This document shows positions 45,357-53,701 of a stretch of DNA of 64,000 nt, one piece after another. The DNA comes from Aequitasia sp047973235. GTDB taxonomy: Bacteria; Bacillota; Clostridia; Lachnospirales; Lachnospiraceae. The translations under genes and the position numbers were made by a program. The notes under the pieces were generated by a model, which did no database searches, was not told the DNA's origin, and was given only the letters and a program-made list of their open reading frames with translations. The DNA lies in contig JBKEBP010000029.1 of NCBI GenBank assembly GCA_047973235.1, forward strand, positions 1 to 64,000, written 5' to 3'. Position 1 is the stretch's first letter; each line of letters opens with the position of its first letter.

Positions 45357-46355
45357 ATGAAAAGTAAGGCAAGTTCGGTAAATCAAGTAAAAGATTATAA
45401 CACTGAACTTATTATAAACGCATTAAAAACCGTAGATTCCGGTACGAAGAATACCGTTTCTCAGATGACCGGTCTAAGTATCGCTACATGTAATACTATT
45501 TTAAATGAACTTTCAGAGGCAAAAAGAGTAATCGAGGTGGAATGCGACGTACCCGCTGCCGGAAGGCCACCAAAATCTTACCAGTTTAATGCAGATTTTG
45601 CTCATATATGCTGTATGTATTTTACATTCGAAAACTTTAATAGAGTGATACATTACACAATCGTCAATTTATTGGGGGACAACTTAGAAAGCCAAGAATT
45701 AGAAATGGATTATATTGACAGCAATACTATTATTACTGTAATAACTGATTTAATGAGTAATGACTCTTTAATCAGTAAGGTTAGTGTTGGGTTTGAAGGT
45801 TATTTAAAAGAAGGAAAAATAGTTTCCAGTGGTATCCCCGAATTATTAGATTGCCCTCTTAAGCAAATCTTAATTGATCAATTTGGCATAGAAGTACATT
45901 GTGATAATGATATGAATATAATTGCATTAGGTCTATTTAGACAACTCGCCCCCCAAAGCAAAGATCCTTTTGTTGCCATTGGACTTTTTAAAGGTCGCTG
46001 TCCCGGCGCCGGAACTATCGTATATCAGAAAATCGTTAAAGGGATGTCTAATTTTGCCGGAGAGGTCATGTTGCTTAGTGGATGCGGAGATGATTTCTGG
46101 ACTGACATTAGCCAACATTACGAGAAAGCGGTTTCAACCGCTTACCAAATTGTTCTAAGTTATATCACGACCATCAATCCACGAACAATTGTATTGACTG
46201 GTTTAAACGCTTCCGGCGATATGTTAAAAAGAATAAAAGATGCTTGTTCTAAGCATTTACATGAAGAACATATTCCCGAGCTATTGTTTATCGAGAATAT
46301 TAAGGAATACTATATTGACGGATTATTTCAAAAAACCGTTACTTATATGGATTAA
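45357..46355 (+). CDS. ROK-family transcriptional regulator (NagC/XylR type)
   Basis: A 332-residue protein with an N-terminal winged helix-turn-helix (about 10-70; NTVSQMTGLSIATCNTILNEL, then AGRPPKSYQFN as the wing) and a ROK-like C-terminal domain (for example VSVGFEGYLKEGKIVSSGI). It lacks the ROK cysteine zinc motif and kinase residues and is shorter than NagC or XylR (about 380-400), so it is a divergent, non-kinase sensor. It is divergent from the rhamnulokinase-like gene and probably represses the 39.4-45.1 kb genes (inference). Confidence 0.85.
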   Translation: MKSKASSVNQVKDYNTELIINALKTVDSGTKNTVSQMTGLSIATCNTILNELSEAKRVIEVECDVPAAGRPPKSYQFNADFAHICCMYFTFENFNRVIHYTIVNLLGDNLESQELEMDYIDSNTIITVITDLMSNDSLISKVSVGFEGYLKEGKIVSSGIPELLDCPLKQILIDQFGIEVHCDNDMNIIALGLFRQLAPQSKDPFVAIGLFKGRCPGAGTIVYQKIVKGMSNFAGEVMLLSGCGDDFWTDISQHYEKAVSTAYQIVLSYITTINPRTIVLTGLNASGDMLKRIKDACSKHLHEEHIPELLFIENIKEYYIDGLFQKTVTYMD

Positions 46356-46366
46356 TTTATCAAGTC

Positions 46367-46401
46367 TAAAAGCACATTTATATGTGATATGAGGTGCTTT
46401 T
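46367..46401 (+). terminator. Hairpin after the ROK gene
   Basis: TAAAAGCAC / GTGCTTTTA (9 bp, about 17-nt loop) 11 nt past the stop codon. The 3' arm contains TTTT but no longer T-run follows. Probable weak terminator. Confidence 0.5.
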
Positions 46402-46532
46402 AAATATCCTAATAAAAACACCTGAGATGTAGTTATTATGTTATTATTCTTTTTGATTTCATCATAAATCGTCTGGTTGGTATTCGCTTATATGGTAGAT
46501 ATTCTTTGCCGTTTTAAAGAGTTGAAAACTAT

Positions 46533-46712
46533 CTACATACCAAGTTGCTCTCTAACCTTTTTACTAAGTGCCTTGCACACCCACTCGTGTGAGGCTCTAA
46601 CTATATCTTTTATAGTATCAATCGGCACATCTGCGTCCAAATATATACTACTCCAATGTGTCTTATTCATATAATACCCCGGAACTATGTTTTCGTTATT
46701 AAGTTCTGACAC
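46533..46712 (-). pseudogene. C-terminal fragment of a MmcQ/YjbR-family protein
   Basis: A 59-codon reading frame starting at GTG (46712), preceded by AAAGGGAGG at 7 nt. It matches the C-terminal half of MmcQ/YjbR (DUF419) proteins: IVPGYYMNKTHW, SIYLDADVP and a final helix ending KKVREQLGM. The family is about 115-120 residues, and the N-terminal half is missing. Either it is a remnant or a re-started mini-protein, since it does have a plausible start. Upstream, only 70 bp separates it from the MATE gene stop. No function is assigned. Confidence 0.72.
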
Positions 46713-46781
46713 CTTGACACCTCCCTTTAATCCTCTGTTGTTGTTTTTTTATATGGTTAGCATAGACTTTTTAACAATCAT

Positions 46782-48140
46782 TTATAAGGTTACCCATTTC
46801 CCTCTTTTATAAGTAATCAAACAACATATAAACCTAGACAAAGTGTCCGCAACCATACACATCCACACAGTCGCTAAACTTGCATCAAAGAATGTAATAC
46901 AAATCCAAGTAAACAATACTCTTACAGCCCACATGGAAAATGCAGATATACAAAACGGAACCTTCGTGTATCCTGCTCCGTTGAATATACCCTCCATCAT
47001 AATTACAACAGCAAAAAACGGCTCCGATATTGCTACAATTCTGAGGACTTCAGTTCCCATGCTAATAACTGAAGCATCTTTTGTGAAAACGCTCATCATA
47101 AATGAAGCAAAGGCAAATAGTATCATACCTGATATAGTCATTATAAGTACCGCCGATCCTATTGTGAGCCGACTGATTCTTTTTACCCTATCCCTACTTT
47201 TTTCACCCAGAGCATTACCTATTAGCGTTGAAACCGCTGCTTGCATCCCATATCCGGGTATGTAAAACGCCTGCTCAGCTGTAAGCGCTATGCTATGTGC
47301 TGCAAGTGATATTGTTCCAAGTGATGTGACAAATCCTGTGAAAACAACATGACCAAGAGATACGCACATTCTTTCCAATGCTACCGGTATACTGATTTTT
47401 ATACTCAAGTTCATTGCTCGTTTATCGATATGTAAATCGCTCAAAGGAAACTTAAGCTCTCTATTTTTCGTAAAAAGCATAATCATCATACTGCCACCGA
47501 CAACAAATGAAACCGCTGTAGCAATTGCAGCACCTCTTACACCTAAACCTGCTCCCCAGATTTCAAATGAAACATCTCCTATTAATATCACTCTTTTCCC
47601 ATATATAAGAAATAGATTCAGTGCAAGATTAACCACGTTCATAAGTATATTAATCCACATTGGGCCTTTGGAATTTTTAACCCCACGTAATGATGCTCCG
47701 AGTATAATAATTGCACTTCTAAATACCATAGGAATACTTATAATACCATAATACCAACATGCATCTGGTAAAATAGCAGCTTCTGCTCCAAGCCATCTAG
47801 GGATGAAAGGCGATAAACTAACCATTAGTATTCCTTCAACAATACCTACTAACAGCATAAGAATAACTCCTTGCATCCCTTGCAATCTAACCTGTTTTTC
47901 GTTTCCTGCTCCTGACGATCTTGCTATTGTAGCAATTACACCAACTCCTATTGCATACAATGGTGCATTTGACAGCCATACCATGGTAGACGTAATTCCA
48001 ACAGATGCTGATGCATTTGCTCCTATTCTCCCCACCATTGCAGTGTCCACGTATTGAACCGCAGTCATGAGTAACTGCTCTATAACTGTTGGCAATGCCA
48101 GTTTCCAAAGAAGTTGTAGCTCTCTCCTTGTCTGATTCAT
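46782..48140 (-). CDS. MATE-family efflux transporter
   Basis: A 452-residue integral membrane protein of the multidrug and toxin extrusion family with about twelve hydrophobic helices. The N-terminal LPTVIEQLLMTAVQYVDTAMVG is the family's first-helix signature, repeated in weaker form at the start of the second half (ISIPVALERMCVSLGHVVF). It exports cationic or other small molecules by sodium or proton exchange (family knowledge). It follows the XylB-like gene by 41 bp and may be co-transcribed. Its link to sugar metabolism is unclear. Confidence 0.92.
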   Translation of the reverse strand: MNQTRRELQLLWKLALPTVIEQLLMTAVQYVDTAMVGRIGANASASVGITSTMVWLSNAPLYAIGVGVIATIARSSGAGNEKQVRLQGMQGVILMLLVGIVEGILMVSLSPFIPRWLGAEAAILPDACWYYGIISIPMVFRSAIIILGASLRGVKNSKGPMWINILMNVVNLALNLFLIYGKRVILIGDVSFEIWGAGLGVRGAAIATAVSFVVGGSMMIMLFTKNRELKFPLSDLHIDKRAMNLSIKISIPVALERMCVSLGHVVFTGFVTSLGTISLAAHSIALTAEQAFYIPGYGMQAAVSTLIGNALGEKSRDRVKRISRLTIGSAVLIMTISGMILFAFASFMMSVFTKDASVISMGTEVLRIVAISEPFFAVVIMMEGIFNGAGYTKVPFCISAFSMWAVRVLFTWICITFFDASLATVWMCMVADTLSRFICCLITYKRGKWVTL

Positions 48141-48181
48141 TACACGTCGCTGCTCCTTATCTTTACGTCCTTATCATCAAT

Positions 48182-49702
48182 CTACGATAATTGATGCATT
48201 AACTCTTTATTCTTTGAATATAACTCTTCAAAAATGTGTTGGTATTTCTTATATTTTTCATGGTTTTCCATATTTGGAGTATATGTATCACCCTTTTGTA
48301 TATTCTTACCTAAATCCGCAAAACTATCAAAGTATTTTATACCCATTGCAGCCATCATAGCATCTCCAAAACTTGCTCCTATTGTAACTCCGGCTGTTTG
48401 AATCTTCTTTCCGGTAATATCCGAAACTATCTGCATCCACAGTGGATTGTTGGTTCCACCACCTACTGCCATAATTTTATTGATAGGTACTTTGTGCTCC
48501 TCAAAAATATTAAAATGAGAATTAATTGAATATCCCACACTTTCTAATGCACTCTTATATAAATGAGCTCTCGTGTGTGCCAGTGTCATTCCAAATATCA
48601 TCCCCTTTGCCAGCGGATCATTAATCGGAGTGCGTTCTCCTGCCATATAAGGTAAGGTTATAAGATTTCCACTTCCTGCTTCAATATCCTCTATCTCTTT
48701 CAGCATTAATTGATATGCATTAATACCTGTTTTTTCTTCCTGGGATAGTATATCACGGAATATCTCATCACGAAACCACTTTGTTAACGTTCCTGCTGTA
48801 TTAGTCCCGGCCGATATATCAAAAGTTCCCGGAATAATGAATTCTTCACGCCAAATGCGATCGTCATTAACTAACCTATCCGTACATAAAATCATATATA
48901 CCGATGACCCAAACTGTAACATCATGTCACCCGGTTCTAAAACGCCTGTGCTAATAGACTCTGCTCCCGAATCATCAGTCCCAACGATTACAGGCGTTCC
49001 TTCCCTTAAGCCAGTTTCCTTTGCTGCACTTGCGGTAATACTTCCTGCTATTTCGACTGTATTTTTAATCTCAGCGAGCTGATCCGGTCTGCATATTGGT
49101 TCACATGTTTTCGGATTAGGTGTTCCATCACTATCATATAGTGGATTAAAACTCGCAAGACCCAAGAACCTGTCTACGACATACTCTCCTGTTAGTTTTG
49201 CCGTTATATAACTTGATCCTGTTAAAAACTTATATGTCTTATTATAAACCTCAGGCTCATTGTTTTTTATCCATAGGATTTTAGGCATAACATCACTAGA
49301 GCAAAGCGGTCTTCCATACCACTCTTTGATTTGTTCTTCACCCCAGTAATTTGTGAGCCACTCCATCTCACTTGTTGCCCTCGCGTCAATACCATATAGT
49401 ATAGCCTTACGAAGCGGTTTACATTCTTCATCTACCGGCAAACAGTCTGCACCCAATGCGCTAGCACCTACTGCCAATATATCTGCTATATCAACACCAC
49501 TTTTTTCAATAAGTTTATTACTAATCAGACAGAAATCATGCCACCAGACCTCTTCTGCATCGTGTTCAAAATGGTTTGGCTTCGGATTTTCCATTCCATG
49601 TTTAGCTGCATGAACTGCAATTATATTACAGTCTTGATCAATAATAACCCCTTTACTTTCGAATGTTCCCGTATCAATTCCCATAAAATATGATTTTTTC
49701 AT
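48182..49702 (-). CDS. Xylulokinase-like FGGY kinase
   Basis: A 506-residue kinase. MGIDTGTFESKGVIID lies at about 7-22, ASALGADCLPVD in the substrate region, VGTDDSGAESIS with the catalytic Asp, LQFGSSVYMI for phosphate and AVGGGTNNPLWMQIVSD in the ATP lobe. It is the fourth gene of a set with an L-xylulokinase-like kinase, an Rpe-like epimerase and an AraD/FucA-like enzyme, so a pentulose or related ketose is the probable substrate. Confidence 0.85.
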   Translation of the reverse strand: MKKSYFMGIDTGTFESKGVIIDQDCNIIAVHAAKHGMENPKPNHFEHDAEEVWWHDFCLISNKLIEKSGVDIADILAVGASALGADCLPVDEECKPLRKAILYGIDARATSEMEWLTNYWGEEQIKEWYGRPLCSSDVMPKILWIKNNEPEVYNKTYKFLTGSSYITAKLTGEYVVDRFLGLASFNPLYDSDGTPNPKTCEPICRPDQLAEIKNTVEIAGSITASAAKETGLREGTPVIVGTDDSGAESISTGVLEPGDMMLQFGSSVYMILCTDRLVNDDRIWREEFIIPGTFDISAGTNTAGTLTKWFRDEIFRDILSQEEKTGINAYQLMLKEIEDIEAGSGNLITLPYMAGERTPINDPLAKGMIFGMTLAHTRAHLYKSALESVGYSINSHFNIFEEHKVPINKIMAVGGGTNNPLWMQIVSDITGKKIQTAGVTIGASFGDAMMAAMGIKYFDSFADLGKNIQKGDTYTPNMENHEKYKKYQHIFEELYSKNKELMHQLS

Positions 49703-49717
49703 TCCATTCTTCTCCTC

Positions 49718-50353
49718 TTATTGTCCATAGTTACCCCTTGGTGCATCTTCCATTTCTATTTCTTCTTTTGTAAGCAACTTCACGTCACCTACACCCCTAG
49801 CCATCAAATAAGTTTTTGCTGACTCTTCAAGATAAACTGCATTTTCCAGGGCGTCATAAAGTGTTTTGCCAACACATAATACACCATGATTCCTAAGTAT
49901 TACCGAATTTCCTTTTCCGCAACGCTCTATAAACACCTTGCCCATTCCCTCATCTGAAGAAATTGTAAATGGTGCTACAGGCACATCCTGATGATTTGTG
50001 TCAATTAATGTCACCAAGCATGCCGGTAAACTATCTTCTACCAATCCTACGCTCGTAGCATACGGTTGATGAGTATGAATCACTGCATTTACTTCCAGCT
50101 TAGTTTTGAAAACATATAAAAGTGCATCCAAATCTGATGATGGTTTTCTACTACCTTCAATAGTATTACCCATTTCATCCACCAAAACTATATCATTCGG
50201 ACACATATCCTCATAGCAAATTGCTGAAGGAGTTACAAGAAAGCGATTCTCACCCACCTTCCACCCTATATTTCCACCCGATAGTGATACTAGCTTATAC
50301 TCTAAAAGTTTTCTGCTATATGCTAGGAGTGTTTCTTTTTCTCGTTCATACAT
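49718..50353 (-). CDS. Class II aldolase/epimerase family protein (AraD-like catalytic Asp)
   Basis: A 211-residue protein; the start at 50353 follows GGGAGGTATAAAA. GGNIG (26-30) binds phosphate and zinc ligands are His93, His95 and His156 (NHG). At the position of the FucA catalytic Glu it has Asp74 (KPSSDLDA), which is the L-ribulose-5-phosphate 4-epimerase pattern. It is, however, as short as FucA and lacks the longer AraD tail with its tyrosine. With L-xylulokinase-like and Rpe-like neighbours, a 4-epimerase of a pentulose 5-phosphate (as UlaF/SgbE) is the better guess. Confidence 0.85.
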   Translation of the reverse strand: MYEREKETLLAYSRKLLEYKLVSLSGGNIGWKVGENRFLVTPSAICYEDMCPNDIVLVDEMGNTIEGSRKPSSDLDALLYVFKTKLEVNAVIHTHQPYATSVGLVEDSLPACLVTLIDTNHQDVPVAPFTISSDEGMGKVFIERCGKGNSVILRNHGVLCVGKTLYDALENAVYLEESAKTYLMARGVGDVKLLTKEEIEMEDAPRGNYGQ

Positions 50354-50370
50354 TTTTATACCTCCCATTA

Positions 50371-51006
50371 CTAATTGGAAATTGACTCCAATCTAAGACT
50401 CTCCTTATAAGGATCTTCGGCCTGCATAAGTGCTCTGCCAACAATCACATGATCCGCACCAGCATCGGCAATCTTTTTTATATTTGTCTCCTTAATTCCT
50501 CCGTCTGCCCATATTTCTATCTCACTTGGTAATTTTTCTCTTGCTTCTTTAATTTTTCCGAATGCATACTCACGAAATAGTAAGCCTCTATGGTCTTGTT
50601 CATTAGTTAATATAAGCAAATAATCCATCATATCCACAAACGGCAATACTGCATCTATTGGAGTTTTAAGCGTTACTGCAAGACCCGCTCTTACTCCTCT
50701 ATTTGCTATCATTCCCAATAATTTAGATGGAAATACACTATTCTCTACATGAACGGCTATAGCCTCAACATTCATATCGCACAAAGGATTGATATAGTCT
50801 TGCGGATTAGCAACCACAAGATGTACATCCATTTTTGAATTTGTACTATTTATTATTGCTTCTGCCATATCTAGTCCTACAGTTATTGCTGTACTAAAAT
50901 TTCCGTCCTCTATATCGAGATGCATCGCTCCTATTCGCTCTACTTTCTTGATGTCTTCACCTATTGCAAGTAAGTTTCCGGAAATAATTGATGGAATTAC
51001 TTTCAC
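50371..51006 (-). CDS. Ribulose-phosphate 3-epimerase-like protein with altered active site
   Basis: A 211-residue TIM barrel of the Rpe family: PSIISGN at 5-11, MHLDIEDGNF with His29, Asp31 and Asp34, a second metal His in DVHLVVANP, and IWADGGIKE with the C-terminal Asp. Two differences from true Rpe are clear. The Met of the usual HVDVMDG is Glu33, and the phosphate-side loop usually reading NPGFGGQ is replaced by TNEQDHRGLL. It should epimerise a ketose phosphate, but perhaps not ribulose-5-phosphate. It starts 1 nt after the upstream kinase gene's end region. Confidence 0.83.
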   Translation of the reverse strand: MKVIPSIISGNLLAIGEDIKKVERIGAMHLDIEDGNFSTAITVGLDMAEAIINSTNSKMDVHLVVANPQDYINPLCDMNVEAIAVHVENSVFPSKLLGMIANRGVRAGLAVTLKTPIDAVLPFVDMMDYLLILTNEQDHRGLLFREYAFGKIKEAREKLPSEIEIWADGGIKETNIKKIADAGADHVIVGRALMQAEDPYKESLRLESISN

Positions 51007-52545
51007 TTATTCACCCTCCTTTTCATGGAAGAAATCTATAGATGCTTGTGCGTTTTTGAAGCTTTTATATTTTTTCTCATATATTTGTGCTCTGTCAGGA
51101 TTAGGATGATATACTTTTTTAACCTTAACCATGTTGTCAACTGCATCTTTATAATCGGAGAAAGTTCCACTTGCAACTGCTGCACACATTGCTGCACCTT
51201 GTGCACCTATCTCACCCACCTGTAAAACCTCTATCGACATTTGAAGTACGTCGCTCATCATCTGGGTCCAGACCTCGGATTTAGTCAGACCTCCTGACAA
51301 TCTCGCAATCTTAAATGTCTTCCCATTCTTCATCAATTGCTCAACGTGAAATGCTGATGAAAAAACAACGCCTTCATATATAGCTCTTATCAAATGCTTT
51401 TTTTCATTATATCCCGACAAATTGAAAAAACCGGCTTTAGCATCAGTATGCGTTGCAGACGAATACAGGTAGGGTATGAAAACAACATTACTTTCCTCAG
51501 GTTGTATGCTTTCTACTATTTCGTTGCATTCACTGTACACATCTTCTATTGACTTATCTGCCATTTCATCTATTAACATCCTTTTTACAAACCAATCTAA
51601 ATTGCTGGCAGATGTAGGTGTCGATTCTTCCACCAAATAATACTCCGGCAAAAATGACTTGGTAATGGTATTAGAATTTTCCATATATCCATAGTTCCAC
51701 TCCTTTATCAAGTATTCATTTATTGACCAAGTGCCTGCAATCAGACAAAGAATGTCATCATTTAAAATACCACTCGCAAGTACTGACGCATCTACATCAA
51801 AACACCCTCCTGCTATAGGTGTTCCTTCAGGTAATCCGGTTTCATTTGAGGCTTGCAATGTAACATACCCTGATATCTCATTTGGCATCACTATTTTAGG
51901 AAACAGCTTCTCCATACCTTCCATATCCAATAATCTAAATATTTCCGGGTCAAAAGTTGCATTCTCTATGTTCAACAGTCCTGTAGATGAAGCTTCTGTA
52001 TATTCGCTTTTCATTTCACCCGTCAAATGATATCTTACATAATCTTTTATACCAAGTACATATGAAGTCCTTTGTATCACTTCCGGCTCATACTTATGTA
52101 CCCATGTTAGTAAAGAAGACATCATGGCTGACCACATTGTTTGTTTGGTGTACTTAAACACCTCTTCTTCCTTTCCGTTTCCCCGATAATTCGCAACCAT
52201 TTCCGCCCCTCTGTCATCAGTAGAAACGATAATCGGTCTAACAGTTTTGCCATTATTATCAACTAAGCATATTCCATTTCCATATCCCGTTAGCCCAACA
52301 CACTTTATATCATTTTTACTGATACCATACTCCGTTTCTCCCATAGAAATCGTCTCTCTGATAACTTCTATGTTTGCGTTCCATACATCTTTATCGTCAC
52401 GTTCCGTATATCCCGGTTTAGGAGTATTTAACAAAGGTGTCCTGCTCGTTACACACAGCTCATTGCCTTTCGTATCATACAATGCACATTTGACCACTGA
52501 TCCACCATTATCCAAGCCCATAAAGTAATCATGCATAAACTTCAT
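51007..52545 (-). CDS. L-xylulokinase-like FGGY kinase
   Basis: A 512-residue kinase (509 if the second ATG is used; AAGGAG is 2 nt from the first and 11 nt from the second). MGLDNGGSVVKCALYD, PGYTERD and GLTGYGNGICLVD match the LyxK/SgbK pattern. FDVDASVLASG holds the catalytic Asp and ARLSGGLTKSEVWTQMMSD lies in the ATP lobe. It is the first gene of the minus-strand unit with Rpe-like, AraD-like and XylB-like genes, behind a strong promoter with flanking GTATGTTAT sites. Confidence 0.86.
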   Translation of the reverse strand: MKFMHDYFMGLDNGGSVVKCALYDTKGNELCVTSRTPLLNTPKPGYTERDDKDVWNANIEVIRETISMGETEYGISKNDIKCVGLTGYGNGICLVDNNGKTVRPIIVSTDDRGAEMVANYRGNGKEEEVFKYTKQTMWSAMMSSLLTWVHKYEPEVIQRTSYVLGIKDYVRYHLTGEMKSEYTEASSTGLLNIENATFDPEIFRLLDMEGMEKLFPKIVMPNEISGYVTLQASNETGLPEGTPIAGGCFDVDASVLASGILNDDILCLIAGTWSINEYLIKEWNYGYMENSNTITKSFLPEYYLVEESTPTSASNLDWFVKRMLIDEMADKSIEDVYSECNEIVESIQPEESNVVFIPYLYSSATHTDAKAGFFNLSGYNEKKHLIRAIYEGVVFSSAFHVEQLMKNGKTFKIARLSGGLTKSEVWTQMMSDVLQMSIEVLQVGEIGAQGAAMCAAVASGTFSDYKDAVDNMVKVKKVYHPNPDRAQIYEKKYKSFKNAQASIDFFHEKEGE

Positions 52546-52574
52546 ATCTCCTTCCTACATTTTCATCTGTTTTA

Positions 52575-52603
52575 ATTATAAAGATTAAAGTTAAAAATGT
52601 AAA
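52575..52603 (-). promoter_or_regulatory. Promoter of the pentulose kinase operon
   Basis: Minus strand: TTTACA (52598-52603), 17-bp spacer, TATAAT (52575-52580). A GTATGTTAT repeat begins 4 bp upstream of the -35. Confidence 0.82.
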
Positions 52604-52606
52604 TAG

Positions 52607-52640
52607 ATTGGTATGTTATTGTACTATATTTGTATGTTAT
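52607..52640. promoter_or_regulatory. Pair of GTATGTTAT operator candidates
   Basis: ATTGGTATGTTATT (52607-52620) and a second copy of the core GTATGTTAT (52632-52640), exactly 21 bp apart, two helical turns, just upstream of the kinase-operon promoter. A third copy sits at the divergent promoter. The form suits a GntR/UTRA regulator; two are encoded at 60.7-62.1 kb. Confidence 0.6.
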
Positions 52641-52735
52641 CACGGTAAATATGTGTTTTATATCTACTTATCAGCTCTGTAATCCTCACTTTATTGGCAA
52701 TTATTACTATTATATCTCTATTTTAGCTAAATTCA

Positions 52736-52764
52736 TTGACATTAACTCTTGAAAAAAATATAAT
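52736..52764 (+). promoter_or_regulatory. Consensus promoter of the BtpA-family gene
   Basis: TTGACA (52736-52741), exact 17-bp spacer, TATAAT (52759-52764): both hexamers match the sigma-A consensus perfectly. Confidence 0.9.
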
Positions 52765-52778
52765 ATTGGTATGTTATT
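52765..52778. promoter_or_regulatory. Third GTATGTTAT operator candidate
   Basis: ATTGGTATGTTATT, identical over 14 bp to the copy at 52607-52620. It abuts the -10 box of the BtpA promoter and covers the expected start point, a classic repressor position. Confidence 0.65.
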
Positions 52779-52805
52779 AAATACTATTTGTTTAGGAGGT
52801 TGGTT

Positions 52806-53618
52806 ATGTTATGGATTGAAGAAATGATGGGTACTAAGAAACCTATTATCTCTATGTTACATTTGAAAGCTCTCCCCGGTGATCCCGATTACAAACATAC
52901 AGACTGTATGGATGCAGTAGTCAAAGCTGCTCGAAAGGATCTTCATGCCCTTCAAGATGGTGGTGTAGATGCCATTATGTTTTCTAACGAGTTTAGTTTG
53001 CCTTACCAACGTGTAATGGACTATGTAACTCCCGCAGCTATGGCAAGAGTTATCGGAGAACTAAAGTCCGAGATAAAAGTTCCTTTTGGCGTTGACTGTA
53101 TTTCCGACGGGAAAGCCTGCATTGAATTAGCCGCCGCCGTAGATGCAGCTTTTATCCGCGGAACATTTCACGGCGTATATGTTGGAGATGGTGGCTTCTA
53201 TAATAATGATTTCTCGGACTTAATGAGAAGGAAAGCTGCACTTCATTTAGATAATTTGAAGATGCTTTACTTCCTAAACCCGGAATCAGACATCTCACTT
53301 GATACCAGATCTCTGGATGAAAAAGCTAAGTCTCTAATCTTTAAAGCTAATCCGGATGGCTTATGTATCTCTGCCAGTGCTGCAGGCGAAGATGTTGAAG
53401 ACAGCTTAATTTCTACAGTTAAAGCTGTTGCACCAAATATCGTTGTTCTATGTAATACCGGATGCAGAGTAAATACAGTTGCCGACAAACTTTCAAATGC
53501 TGATGCAGCCGTTGTCGGTACAACCTTCAAAGTTGATGGGGATTTATATAATCCTGTTTCAGAGGAACGCGTAAGCGAATTTATGGAAGCCGTGAAAGCT
53601 TATCGGAATACTCTATAG
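52806..53618 (+). CDS. BtpA/SgcQ-family TIM-barrel protein
   Basis: A 270-residue protein. The start at 52806 follows TTAGGAGGTTGGTT. It has the BtpA family look: ISMLHLKALPGDP at about 13-25, GGVDAIMFSNEF, FIRGTFHGVYVGDGG and a C-terminal VVGTTFKVDGD that resembles a phosphate-binding strand. BtpA is known from photosystem I biogenesis, but family members such as SgcQ sit in sugar operons, where the reaction is not established. It is divergent from the pentulose kinase operon and shares operator repeats with it. Confidence 0.85.
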   Translation: MLWIEEMMGTKKPIISMLHLKALPGDPDYKHTDCMDAVVKAARKDLHALQDGGVDAIMFSNEFSLPYQRVMDYVTPAAMARVIGELKSEIKVPFGVDCISDGKACIELAAAVDAAFIRGTFHGVYVGDGGFYNNDFSDLMRRKAALHLDNLKMLYFLNPESDISLDTRSLDEKAKSLIFKANPDGLCISASAAGEDVEDSLISTVKAVAPNIVVLCNTGCRVNTVADKLSNADAAVVGTTFKVDGDLYNPVSEERVSEFMEAVKAYRNTL

Positions 53619-53663
53619 TTATAATTCTACAATATGTATTCAGATGAATATTTATATGTAAGA

Positions 53664-53701
53664 ACCACCGTATACAATGCAAATGTACACGGTGGTATTT
53701 T
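53664..53701 (+). terminator. Terminator after the BtpA-family gene
   Basis: A 12-bp stem (ACCACCGTATAC / GTACACGGTGGT, one mismatch) with a 9-nt loop, followed on the plus strand by ATTTT and a further T-rich stretch. It separates the convergent BtpA and HisA-like genes. Confidence 0.75.

Noticed and set aside
46477..46674. 65-codon plus-strand frame
   Set aside because: It is the antisense of the YjbR fragment, whose minus-strand translation is clearly protein-like.
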